A model generated the notes under the pieces. The model was not told the DNA's origin, ran no database searches, and saw only the letters and a program-made list of their open reading frames with translations. Positions 1 to 7,321 of a stretch of DNA of 14,085 nt are shown here, piece by piece (position 1 is the first letter of the stretch; each line of letters opens with the position of its first letter). Origin of the DNA: Thermoprotei archaeon (GTDB taxonomy: Archaea > Thermoproteota > Thermoprotei > Thermofilales > B15-G2). The stretch is taken from positions 1 through 14,085 of the forward strand of contig QMRV01000053.1 in the NCBI GenBank assembly GCA_003649445.1, read 5' to 3'. The position numbers and the translations under genes are program-made.

Positions 1-2125
1 CATTTAGAAATTTCTCTATCCTCGAAAGTACTTTAGATTCAGTATGTCCAAATAGTTTATTTAAAAGAGTAAAAGATTGAGGATATCTAACTAATGAGTT
101 TCTTAAAGGAATTATAACTTTTTTCAAAGCGTTTTTATAATTTATTCGAGAAAGTGTAATATTTATGTAATTTGTAAGTCCTTGTCGCGCTCTCTGGGCA
201 AGCATAGCTGAAATACCATGTTGTAACTTTAAGTGTAAACTATTTTTGCTAATTTTTAAGCCAGGATGCTCTTCTAAGGAGAGTAATTTTTCTCTCAGAT
301 CTTTATTATAGAGATAAAGAGAAGCTATTGGAGACTGCTGAAGAACAATAAAGCCTAAAGAAATATACATGCATTTTTTACTTCTGCCAGCACGCCCTAC
401 ACGCTGAATCAAGCTTTCAGGATCCCGGGGCAGCTTATGCTGAATAATAATAGCTGCATCACTAATATCAACGCCCAGCTCGAGAGTAGAAGTAGCAATA
501 AGCATGCGAAGATCCCCTCTCATAAAAGCCTCCTCGATCTTAGCACGCTCATCACGATCCAATAATCCATAATGCATACCTATAGACCCTCTATATTCAC
601 TAGTAAGCCATGAACTAACGTCAGACAGATACTTGGGAGGAACAAGACTCCTCCACGAGTAATCATCACTTACATCAATATTCCAGCTAACAATATGATC
701 AAGTACTTCACGACCCCGCCTACTTCCAAGTATTGTCGAAATAATATAATCATATAAAGTATTAACTTCAGCCACACTATCAGTAAAAGCTATCCCAATA
801 TACCCATGCCTCCAGCACCAAAGACCCGCCATAAGAATAGCGTCTTCAGTAATAGTTTCAACACTATAATTCGGGTTAGGCAGCAAAAACACCAATATAG
901 TAAGCTTACAAGGCCTTCTCTTACCCTCGTAATATTTCTCACTGATATCCCTGTAATCAAGAACCTTGATCCACTTATCATCAACACCCAAAAGCTCACG
1001 CAAAAACTCCCTCGGCCTAGGAATAGTAGCAGACGAAACAATAATCTTAGTACCAGCCCTCTTTAACAAAAGCTCGGTCAAGACTCTAAGCACATAATAG
1101 ACATGACCACCCAAATAATAAACATACACATGAGCCTCATCTAAAACTAAATACTTTAAACCACTAAACAAATTTAAAGTGGGTGTATCAAGAATTCTCC
1201 TATAAAGAGTCCATATATTAGACACATAAATATCAGGCCTCTCCCTCCAAATAGTCTCCTTATCAGCAAAAATCCACTCATAAACCTTACCACAATTCTT
1301 ACACCTAACAACAGTCCTTGAACCTTTAGCAAAAGTAAGCAAAGAACCTCTACACCTCCTATCAGGACACTTAAGCCCCAAATAAGGCTTCCCTACTTCA
1401 GCCCTCCTATCAACATCGCCATAATCGGCACCAATACACAAATACCTACCCAACACACCACAATAACACTCATTCACATAATACAGCAAATCAATAAACC
1501 TCTGAAGCTGATTACGCGAAAGAGCCCTACGAGGATACAAAACAACAGCCCTCACACCCCTCCCACCGAACCCAGAAACCAAAGAAAACAAAATAGACAA
1601 AACAAACACCAAAGTCTTACCAGCAGCAGTCGGAGCAACAACACCATAAACCCTGAAATCCTCACAACAAATACTCTTAACAGCCTCATACTGATAAAAC
1701 GAAACACCCTTAATACCCATGAATTCAGTAAACGCGTAGAAAAGAGGAGCAACATCCTTTTCACTTAAACCAGACATCTCGCTTAAAACCCTAGGAGACA
1801 ACCCATAATCATTGAAATCTGGAATAAACCCCTCGTCACGAACCTCAATACAATAGTCACATACACGGTAAGCAGAACTAGGGAAAGCCCTAGTATTAAC
1901 AACACGATAAATCAAATCACCATGAACAGTCCTAAACCTACCACCACCCAAATCAACCAACAATCCCCTATCAACAAATACGCTATAATCAACACCAAAC
2001 CTCTCGCAAGCCTTCCTCACATCATCTAAACTAAGACAAGAATCCAAACCCGGATCACTATTCAACCTATGGCACTCAACCTTAACAAGCTCCTGATAAG
2101 CCGAAACAAACCCGTCCTCAGACAT
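1..2125 (-). CDS. Large DEAH-box SF2 helicase with zinc-ribbon insert, DrmA/MrfA-like (3' end outside window)
   Basis: An uninterrupted frame of 708 codons runs from an ATG at 2125 to the left edge, so the C-terminus is missing. Superfamily 2 motifs are all in frame: Walker A APTAAGKT (K170), DEAH at 329-332, SSAT at 364-367, motif V in STLELGVDIS (about 546-555) and motif VI with RVGRAGR at 575-581. Between motifs I and II lies a zinc-ribbon-like pattern, C253-x4-C258 and C275-x2-C278. About 160 residues precede Walker A. This layout fits the large helicases linked to DUF1998, such as MrfA repair helicases or the DISARM helicase DrmA; a DUF1998 region would lie beyond the edge, so the exact family is open. 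Expected role is ATP-driven 3'-5' unwinding or translocation on DNA. It is separated by 258 bases from the five-gene defence operon and seems to have its own promoter, but lies on the same strand. Its first two thirds (about 800-2125) are strikingly G+T-rich on the coding strand. Sure of helicase; less sure that it belongs to the neighbouring system. Confidence 0.88.
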   Translation of the reverse strand, partial: MSEDGFVSAYQELVKVECHRLNSDPGLDSCLSLDDVRKACERFGVDYSVFVDRGLLVDLGGGRFRTVHGDLIYRVVNTRAFPSSAYRVCDYCIEVRDEGFIPDFNDYGLSPRVLSEMSGLSEKDVAPLFYAFTEFMGIKGVSFYQYEAVKSICCEDFRVYGVVAPTAAGKTLVFVLSILFSLVSGFGGRGVRAVVLYPRRALSRNQLQRFIDLLYYVNECYCGVLGRYLCIGADYGDVDRRAEVGKPYLGLKCPDRRCRGSLLTFAKGSRTVVRCKNCGKVYEWIFADKETIWRERPDIYVSNIWTLYRRILDTPTLNLFSGLKYLVLDEAHVYVYYLGGHVYYVLRVLTELLLKRAGTKIIVSSATIPRPREFLRELLGVDDKWIKVLDYRDISEKYYEGKRRPCKLTILVFLLPNPNYSVETITEDAILMAGLWCWRHGYIGIAFTDSVAEVNTLYDYIISTILGSRRGREVLDHIVSWNIDVSDDYSWRSLVPPKYLSDVSSWLTSEYRGSIGMHYGLLDRDERAKIEEAFMRGDLRMLIATSTLELGVDISDAAIIIQHKLPRDPESLIQRVGRAGRSKKCMYISLGFIVLQQSPIASLYLYNKDLREKLLSLEEHPGLKISKNSLHLKLQHGISAMLAQRARQGLTNYINITLSRINYKNALKKVIIPLRNSLVRYPQSFTLLNKLFGHTESKVLSRIEKFLN

Positions 2126-2383
2126 CTCTCCTCTTTATACATATATCACCAAAATATATAAAATTACAACACATACCAACCATATAACCAAGAACAATAC
2201 AAAACACAACCATCTGTATAAGAAATAGGCAGTAGCCTGAATATTTTAAACAACAGTAAACCATAAATCCATTACATTAAAAGTAACTCGCTCTTCAATA
2301 GACTTCCTATACCTTCCATCGATCTATGACTTAATCTCAACGATCTTTCAATTTACTGTTTCATAGAAATATTAAACTTAACA
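2126..2383. other. Intergenic region between the operon and the helicase gene
   Basis: No coding frame, tRNA, C/D-box RNA or tandem repeat could be recognised here. The right part follows the stop codon of the nuclease gene and shows no clear T-run terminator on the minus strand. The left part (2161-2220) keeps the unusual strand bias of the helicase gene: 48 of 60 plus-strand bases are A or C. It probably holds the end of the operon transcript and the helicase promoter. Confidence 0.6.
2151..2163 (-). promoter_or_regulatory. TATA-like element for the DEAH helicase gene
   Basis: Read on the minus strand this is TTTTATATATTTT. An archaeal TATA box sits about 26 bases before the transcript start, which would place the start near 2131, only a few bases before the ATG at 2125. 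The mRNA would then be nearly leaderless. A GAGGAG stretch (2128-2133) ends two bases from the ATG, which is too close to be a normal ribosome binding site. The position fits well, but the DNA around it is A+T-rich, so chance matches are possible. Confidence 0.45.
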
Positions 2384-3643
2384 TTACTTCACATATTTCT
2401 CAAATAACTCTTTAATTATTCTAGGTACCGTAGTATGTATTGGTATTATCTTTTTTGATTTTATTATATGGATAAATTCTTTAAATTCGTATGGATGATA
2501 GTGTCCGCTGACGTGTATTCTGTAGCTTGTGATTCCTAGTATTTTGAGCCAATTGCTCATTATTTTTTCTTCAATTATCCATTCTTCACTAGCTGGTTCT
2601 CCCAGAACCGTTATATGTATTAAGCCTTTGCTTTCTTTATCAAGCAACTTGACAATACTTTTAATCTCCCTTATACCTGTAGCAGAAATAAAGAAAGCTG
2701 TTTTTCTATCTCGTAAAGAGCTTATAGAAAACTCATATTCGAAGTTATCGAGATGCCTAATTTTTGTTGATGAAGCAGCGAATATTAGTTCGTTTTCTAC
2801 TTCGTATCCAACTATATTGATCATTGCGTCTAAAACATGAGCATAGTATATGTTTGTAAATACTGGCGTATATTTATTCTCCCATAACATCTCGAGAATC
2901 GATAACATTGATTCTAAGTCAAGAGGATGAGCTGTAACAAATAGTATATCTCTATCATATTTCTCAATAAGTTCCTTAAATATTTGCTTAAATTGAATAG
3001 GTGTCAAATAATTCATTCTCCTACCGAAATTAGTGCCCTCCATAATAGCGACATCAACACCGTCTTCAGAGAGTTTCTCTAAATTTTCTTTCGGGTCACC
3101 TACTACTTTATGAACAGAAGTCAACCTCAAGTCTCCCGTGTAGAGTATAGAAACATCTTCCGTATCAATTCTAAGAGCAAATGAAGGAAACGCGCTATGA
3201 GATATTCTTTCATATTTTATTCTCTTGCTTTCTTCAATATTTTTGAAACCCGTAAAGGAGAGAGTTTGAGGAAATAAGTGTTGCTTCCACCCGAACCACC
3301 ATGATCTAGAGAGAACTTCAGCAACCTCCTTAGAAGGCAAGTAAACAGAAATACCTCCCGGTATATTTAAACTACCTAAGTGATCTAAATGTAGATGAGA
3401 CACATATATTTCTTCAACACCCTCATAGGCCTCTCTCGGAGGCAGCACCTTCATTTCTCTTAACTCTTCTACACTTTCAGGCTTAATCGAAAAGCCATAA
3501 AACTTCTTTAACTGAGTAAAGTTCACTCCTTGATCCAACATTATCTTCAGAGAAGGACTCTCAATAACTATACAGTTGCCACCAATTGTATTAAAACCTC
3601 CAAAAACCTTTACCTTAGTTTTACTAAAACTAAAAACCTTCAT
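2384..3643 (-). CDS. RNase J-like metallo-beta-lactamase/beta-CASP nuclease
   Basis: A 419-residue protein, predicted metal-dependent (two Zn) RNA or DNA nuclease of the beta-CASP group, closest in motif style to ribonuclease J. Visible active-site residues: D37 (LDQG), HLHLDH at 83-88 (H83, H85, D87, H88), H149 (ISHS), D171 (YTGD), beta-CASP motif A E202 (MEGTN), motif B H381 (HVSGH) and motif C H403 (IPIHT). The spacing of SGH and PIHT is as in RNase J, and the complete set argues for an active enzyme. It ends 16 residues after motif C, so it lacks the extra C-terminal domain of typical RNase J (about 550 residues). No KH domain or signal peptide is seen; it should be cytoplasmic. The frame stays open 28 codons further upstream into the helicase gene, but ATG 3643 is preferred: it follows a G-rich ribosome binding site and begins 10 bases after the SNF2 stop. 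As last gene of the operon it is a candidate effector nuclease, which is inference. A housekeeping RNA-decay enzyme carried along by chance is the alternative. Confidence 0.88.
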   Translation of the reverse strand: MKVFSFSKTKVKVFGGFNTIGGNCIVIESPSLKIMLDQGVNFTQLKKFYGFSIKPESVEELREMKVLPPREAYEGVEEIYVSHLHLDHLGSLNIPGGISVYLPSKEVAEVLSRSWWFGWKQHLFPQTLSFTGFKNIEESKRIKYERISHSAFPSFALRIDTEDVSILYTGDLRLTSVHKVVGDPKENLEKLSEDGVDVAIMEGTNFGRRMNYLTPIQFKQIFKELIEKYDRDILFVTAHPLDLESMLSILEMLWENKYTPVFTNIYYAHVLDAMINIVGYEVENELIFAASSTKIRHLDNFEYEFSISSLRDRKTAFFISATGIREIKSIVKLLDKESKGLIHITVLGEPASEEWIIEEKIMSNWLKILGITSYRIHVSGHYHPYEFKEFIHIIKSKKIIPIHTTVPRIIKELFEKYVK

Positions 3644-3649
3644 AAATAA

Positions 3650-3654
3650 CCCCC
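3650..3654 (-). promoter_or_regulatory. Ribosome binding site of the beta-CASP nuclease
   Basis: GGGGG on the minus strand lies six bases before ATG 3643 and overlaps the last base of the TAG stop of the SNF2 gene. It supports this ATG over the upstream start at 3727, which would bury the first 28 codons inside the preceding gene. The match to the archaeal consensus GGAGGTGA is only partial. Confidence 0.5.
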
Positions 3655-6600
3655 TACTGACCAAGGCTAAAGTAGTATTCTTCTCTCTTTTCAATAGCCA
3701 CTTTTCTTCGGAACGGCAAACGCTCAAGAGGATTCCTTATAGCCAATATTACAGGTTTCTCTGTCTTAACACCATAAACTAAATAAAGCCAATACTTATC
3801 ACCCTTCTCCTTCGCTACCTTAGTCTCCTCTTCAGTAAGCCTTATAGTCAAGCTCTTACCCATCTTAGTCTTAACCTCAATAAACCTCTCTTCAATAATC
3901 CTACCCTCAGAATCCCTCTTCACACTCTTTATATCATAGTGCTCAAAGCCCGAAACTCTTATAGCCTCCCGCCCATTCAGGCCTTCATAATTGAATATAA
4001 CTGGCAAAGCCTCGTCTTCAGCCCAACTCCACACTTCCTCACTAACTACTTCACTCACTTCAGGCAAAAAAGCAGAACTAAAAAACACAAACCTGAACTC
4101 TTCAATTTCCACTTGAGGCTCATTAGTCTCAAAAAACTCTATACCCCTAAGCTTTTTCTTAAAATTCTCATATTCTTTTACTGCTTCAATTATTCTAATG
4201 GCTCCCTCTCTTGCTTCATTCTCATAAAATGTGTTATATGAAGCATTAATAATGCTGGGTATAGATGAAAGCATATTCGATAATCCATGAACTTCGTCTA
4301 TAGGAATAGACTTCATTAAAAGCTCGAATATTTCTTTTACAAGAGTTTTTCCTCTAAGAATATTTATACTCTTTGTACAAAAATCAGCTACAATGCCTAT
4401 AGGCTCTTTATATCTGACTTCACCACCTACCAAAAACTTGGCTTCAGTCAACAACAATACCTTTTTCTCATTGCCCCGAAAAACAAAGTATTTTACGTAG
4501 TCACTACAACTAAAGTATCTTAATAATCCCTCTAGAATTTTCTCTGGACTACTACTCAATAAATCTATTATTCTACCATTCTCTAGCTTCAATAGTATTC
4601 TCGAGTCTTGTTCATCAATTTCGGCATCCAATATCTCTGCTACTAAACGTAAAAGCATTCTCGCAGACTCATCAGCCTCCTTAGTATCACTAAACCCAGT
4701 TAAATATCTAAGGTCCTTTCTTACCTTCTCTGCTTCCACCGAATGCGGATAAACTCTCTTAAACTTTATTTCTCTTATCAGTTTTTTTAAAGCCTTTATG
4801 AATGCTACTACAAATGCTTTAGCGTCTTTTGCAACCAAATCAATAATTCTCATTTCTGATAACGAAAGCTTCCTGCCCTTAAACTCTATTTCCACAGGTA
4901 CAAGACCTCCTACAGCTTTCTCCTCCTCGATAGCATGCTCTAAAAGCTCTCTCCTAATAGTTGATAAGAAAACTTTCTCACCTATAATAGGCTCAAGCTT
5001 CCCGAGAGAAATAGTAATACCATAAAGTTTAGCAAAAACAATCTCCGCTACCTCTTTCTCCAAAGCATCAGCTAAAAATAAGTTAAACACATAGGTAACT
5101 CTACTTTGACCATATCTCCACACTCTACCTATTCTCTGCTCAAGCCTCACAGGAGACCAAGCTATCTCATAATTCACCAGCACATTAGCACACTGAAGAT
5201 TAAGACCCTCACCAGCAACATCCGTCGTAACAAGAACCCTTTTACCTTCTTCAGCAAGCCACCTCTTAATTTCCTCAATCTCACCTCGATTATCTGAAGT
5301 AAATATCCTAACGATATCCCTATTCCCGAACTCTTCTTCAGCCCACTTCCTCAGCCTATCATAAAGATAATAGGCAGTATCTTTAAACTCCGTGAAAACT
5401 ATAGCCTTCCCACTAGCCAAATCCCTAAAATCCTCAGGCAGCTCATCAGGAGAGGCCTGAAGAACAAGCCTTAAGATCTTCTTTAAAGTCTCTAACTTAG
5501 AATCCTTGACATCACCTAATAAAATCCTCTTAGCATACTCTACGGCAGTCTTTAACTCCTCCCTAAACTCCTCATCAAGAAACCTGTCAAAATATGGCGT
5601 CAGCTTATCAAATTCCTCGTCCAGCTCCTCTTCATGCTCCCCAATATCACCCGTCAACAACTCATCCAGCTTCCTACCATATCGTTCAAGCTCCTCAGCA
5701 ATCTTCTCCTGAGCCTCCTCAGGACTATAGCCCTCCTCAATAAGCTCTAAGAACCTCCCCCTCTTCTCCACAAGCTTACTAAAAGTCTTAACCAGCGCCT
5801 GCGGACTAGACAAACCCCTCTTCACAAGAAGAGTCCTTAACAAAGCAATTACACCCTGAACCCTGCCAGTCTTCCAGCCAAAAGTCTCCATCACATACCC
5901 ATAATACTTACTCAAATACGATACAGCCAGCTCCGTAACCGTCCTCAAAAGAAGTCTCTCATCCTCATTAGGCTCTATCAGCACCGCCAACATATTACAG
6001 GGCTTAAAGACCTCTATACACTCATACACCTTATTCACATCCTCCTTACTCCTCCTAAAAACTATGATATTATGAGTCCGCTGATAATAATCCGGCTTAT
6101 CAAAAACTCTCTCTAAAGCACCTATATTCGTCACCTCTAGAAGCGTAGGATCAATAAGCGCCAAGCGTGCCAAATAATCATTCGCTTTACCTCTATGTGG
6201 AGTCGCCGACAACAAAAGCACTATCGCATCCCTATTCTCCCTAATAAGCCCCCCAAGACTCTGCCACCGAAGATTGGGCTCCCTACCCAAAACGCCAAGC
6301 TTATGAGCCTCATCAACTACAATAGCATCCCACTTACTTCTCTTAAGTATAATCATATACTCCGGCCGCTTAAGAGTATCTATAGAGCCAATATACCACC
6401 CCGCTGGCAACACTGAATGCTTAGCCAGAAAATCCAGATTCCTCCTTTCAATAACCTGAGGACTTATCCCCATACTCCTCATTTCATCGATCCACTGATC
6501 AACAAGTACACTTGGCACCGCTACCAAAACTCTATTAAGCCTCCTATAGCTACTTAAAGTCTTAAGTATTCTAAGCGCTGTAACAGTCTTACCTAATCCT

Positions 6601-6761
6601 ATAACATCTGCTATAAGCATTCTAGTAGGCTTCAAGAAAAGCGACTTAGCAACAACCTCCGTTTGATGAAGCAAAGGATTTCTACCCCCATAAATGAAAA
6701 ACGGATTATACTTCAAGTAGTTTTCAGCCAACCACAGCACAGGAGCTAGGTAAACCCGCAC
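3654..6761 (-). CDS. SNF2-type DEAH helicase/translocase with C-terminal DUF3883-like domain
   Basis: A 1035-residue Swi2/Snf2-family ATPase, expected to translocate on double-stranded DNA. The first ATPase lobe has Walker A VIGLGKT (K58), DEAH at 150-153 and SATPHRGK from 185. The second lobe has AIVFTEF (453-459), TDVAGEGLNL (513-522) and QRIGRVWRYGQ (542-552), the SNF2 form of motif VI. Between the lobes (about 320-450) lies a long charged, glutamate-rich, probably helical insert. The last about 100 residues (932-1035) resemble DUF3883: HYDIKS (D943), then FIEVKT (E962, K964), then LTEEE and YWLYLVY. D...ExK is the shape of a PD-(D/E)xK nuclease core, so this part may cut or bind DNA; DUF3883 recurs at the ends of helicases in restriction-like loci. 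The start is GTG 6761, three bases after a GGTGAT ribosome binding site and nine bases after the preceding stop. In this operon it is probably the motor that recognises or moves along foreign DNA. Confidence 0.92.
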   Translation of the reverse strand: MRVYLAPVLWLAENYLKYNPFFIYGGRNPLLHQTEVVAKSLFLKPTRMLIADVIGLGKTVTALRILKTLSSYRRLNRVLVAVPSVLVDQWIDEMRSMGISPQVIERRNLDFLAKHSVLPAGWYIGSIDTLKRPEYMIILKRSKWDAIVVDEAHKLGVLGREPNLRWQSLGGLIRENRDAIVLLLSATPHRGKANDYLARLALIDPTLLEVTNIGALERVFDKPDYYQRTHNIIVFRRSKEDVNKVYECIEVFKPCNMLAVLIEPNEDERLLLRTVTELAVSYLSKYYGYVMETFGWKTGRVQGVIALLRTLLVKRGLSSPQALVKTFSKLVEKRGRFLELIEEGYSPEEAQEKIAEELERYGRKLDELLTGDIGEHEEELDEEFDKLTPYFDRFLDEEFREELKTAVEYAKRILLGDVKDSKLETLKKILRLVLQASPDELPEDFRDLASGKAIVFTEFKDTAYYLYDRLRKWAEEEFGNRDIVRIFTSDNRGEIEEIKRWLAEEGKRVLVTTDVAGEGLNLQCANVLVNYEIAWSPVRLEQRIGRVWRYGQSRVTYVFNLFLADALEKEVAEIVFAKLYGITISLGKLEPIIGEKVFLSTIRRELLEHAIEEEKAVGGLVPVEIEFKGRKLSLSEMRIIDLVAKDAKAFVVAFIKALKKLIREIKFKRVYPHSVEAEKVRKDLRYLTGFSDTKEADESARMLLRLVAEILDAEIDEQDSRILLKLENGRIIDLLSSSPEKILEGLLRYFSCSDYVKYFVFRGNEKKVLLLTEAKFLVGGEVRYKEPIGIVADFCTKSINILRGKTLVKEIFELLMKSIPIDEVHGLSNMLSSIPSIINASYNTFYENEAREGAIRIIEAVKEYENFKKKLRGIEFFETNEPQVEIEEFRFVFFSSAFLPEVSEVVSEEVWSWAEDEALPVIFNYEGLNGREAIRVSGFEHYDIKSVKRDSEGRIIEERFIEVKTKMGKSLTIRLTEEETKVAKEKGDKYWLYLVYGVKTEKPVILAIRNPLERLPFRRKVAIEKREEYYFSLGQ

Positions 6762-6764
6762 TCT

Positions 6765-6770
6765 ATCACC
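6765..6770 (-). promoter_or_regulatory. Ribosome binding site of the SNF2 gene
   Basis: GGTGAT on the minus strand directly follows the TAA stop of the small upstream gene (6771-6773) and stands three bases before GTG 6761. It settles the choice of a GTG start and suggests the ribosome re-initiates after the upstream gene. Confidence 0.65.
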
Positions 6771-7316
6771 TTAATCCAACTTATACAACACTTTCACAGC
6801 CCTCCCCACACGCATCATATACCAGTGCCACACAGGATCAGACCTGCTTCTAAGCTCAGAATATCTCTCTAAGGCTATAGTAGTAAGGATATTCAAGAAG
6901 TTAGCATTCAAATTCAATATAAGGCTCCTCAACATATTGAGTTTTTCAGGCTTCCTATAAGTTGATGCAACAAGAGAAAAAAGCAAATGTCTTCGAAAAG
7001 CAATCTCGCTAGGGAGCACTACAACAGGCTTTTCATAAAAAGCACTAGCCCTCGGCGGCCTAACCTTACGCACCTCAATAATCTTTCCACCTAACTCTTC
7101 AGCAAAACTCACTAAAGCCTCCGTAAACCTCGCCGGAAAAACTATCCTAGGTTCACTACCATTAACAAGCAATTGAACAGGATTCTGCCCACTCAACAAA
7201 CTATAGTACTCTATGTAAAATCTATGCGTCTTAAGTATTCCCTCATACCTAGGACTAGGCTTACTTCTCTTCCTTACTCTAAAAGTGAAAAAATACTCGA
7301 CTCCTTTCTCAGCCAT
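6771..7316 (-). CDS. Small conserved-position protein of unknown function in the defence operon
   Basis: A protein of 181 residues (184 if the ATG at 7325 is used). I do not recognise its family. It has a basic N-terminal stretch (FRVRKRSKPSPR), alternating beta-like segments in the first half (VQLLVNG, RIVFPARF, VVVLPSEIAFRR) and a helical, mostly hydrophobic second half ending in WHWYMMRVGRAVKVLYKL. No cysteine pairs, P-loop, signal peptide or clear catalytic motif is visible. It sits between the DUF499 ATPase and the SNF2 gene; in bacterial loci with DUF1156 and DUF499 proteins a small protein of similar size (DUF3780) often occurs, so it could be a divergent functional counterpart, but no motif proves this. 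The downstream ATG 7316 is preferred because GGAGG lies nine bases before it; ATG 7325 abuts that GGAGG with no spacer, though it gives an ATGA overlap with the stop of the ATPase gene. Probably an accessory or adaptor subunit. Confidence 0.8.
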   Translation of the reverse strand: MAEKGVEYFFTFRVRKRSKPSPRYEGILKTHRFYIEYYSLLSGQNPVQLLVNGSEPRIVFPARFTEALVSFAEELGGKIIEVRKVRPPRASAFYEKPVVVLPSEIAFRRHLLFSLVASTYRKPEKLNMLRSLILNLNANFLNILTTIALERYSELRSRSDPVWHWYMMRVGRAVKVLYKLD

Positions 7317-7321
7317 ATCTA

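Noticed and set aside
806..1066. A plus-strand open frame of 86 codons opposite the helicase gene.
   Set aside because: Low-complexity product rich in Thr, Asn, Pro and Leu, lying over a conserved helicase segment. It results from the A+C-rich plus strand there, which has few stop codons.
1552..1764. A minus-strand frame of 70 codons with a very hydrophobic product that looks like a membrane segment.
   Set aside because: It overlaps the Walker A region of the helicase in another frame; the T+G-rich coding strand produces Leu, Phe and Val codons in all frames.
1..2125. The helicase region could be taken for a pseudogene or gene-free stretch because no stop codon closes the frame in the window.
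   Set aside because: The minus-strand frame is open over all 708 codons, with helicase motifs in the same frame from residue 164 to 581. It is simply cut by the window edge.
2529..2840. A plus-strand frame of 103 codons opposite the nuclease gene.
   Set aside because: It is antisense to the segment carrying motifs B-proximal strands of the beta-CASP protein and has no recognisable domain or start signal.
3644..3727. A longer N-terminus (28 extra codons) for the beta-CASP nuclease.
   Set aside because: It would lie almost wholly inside the SNF2 gene, has no beta-lactamase-fold features and no ribosome binding site, while ATG 3643 has a G-rich site six bases upstream.
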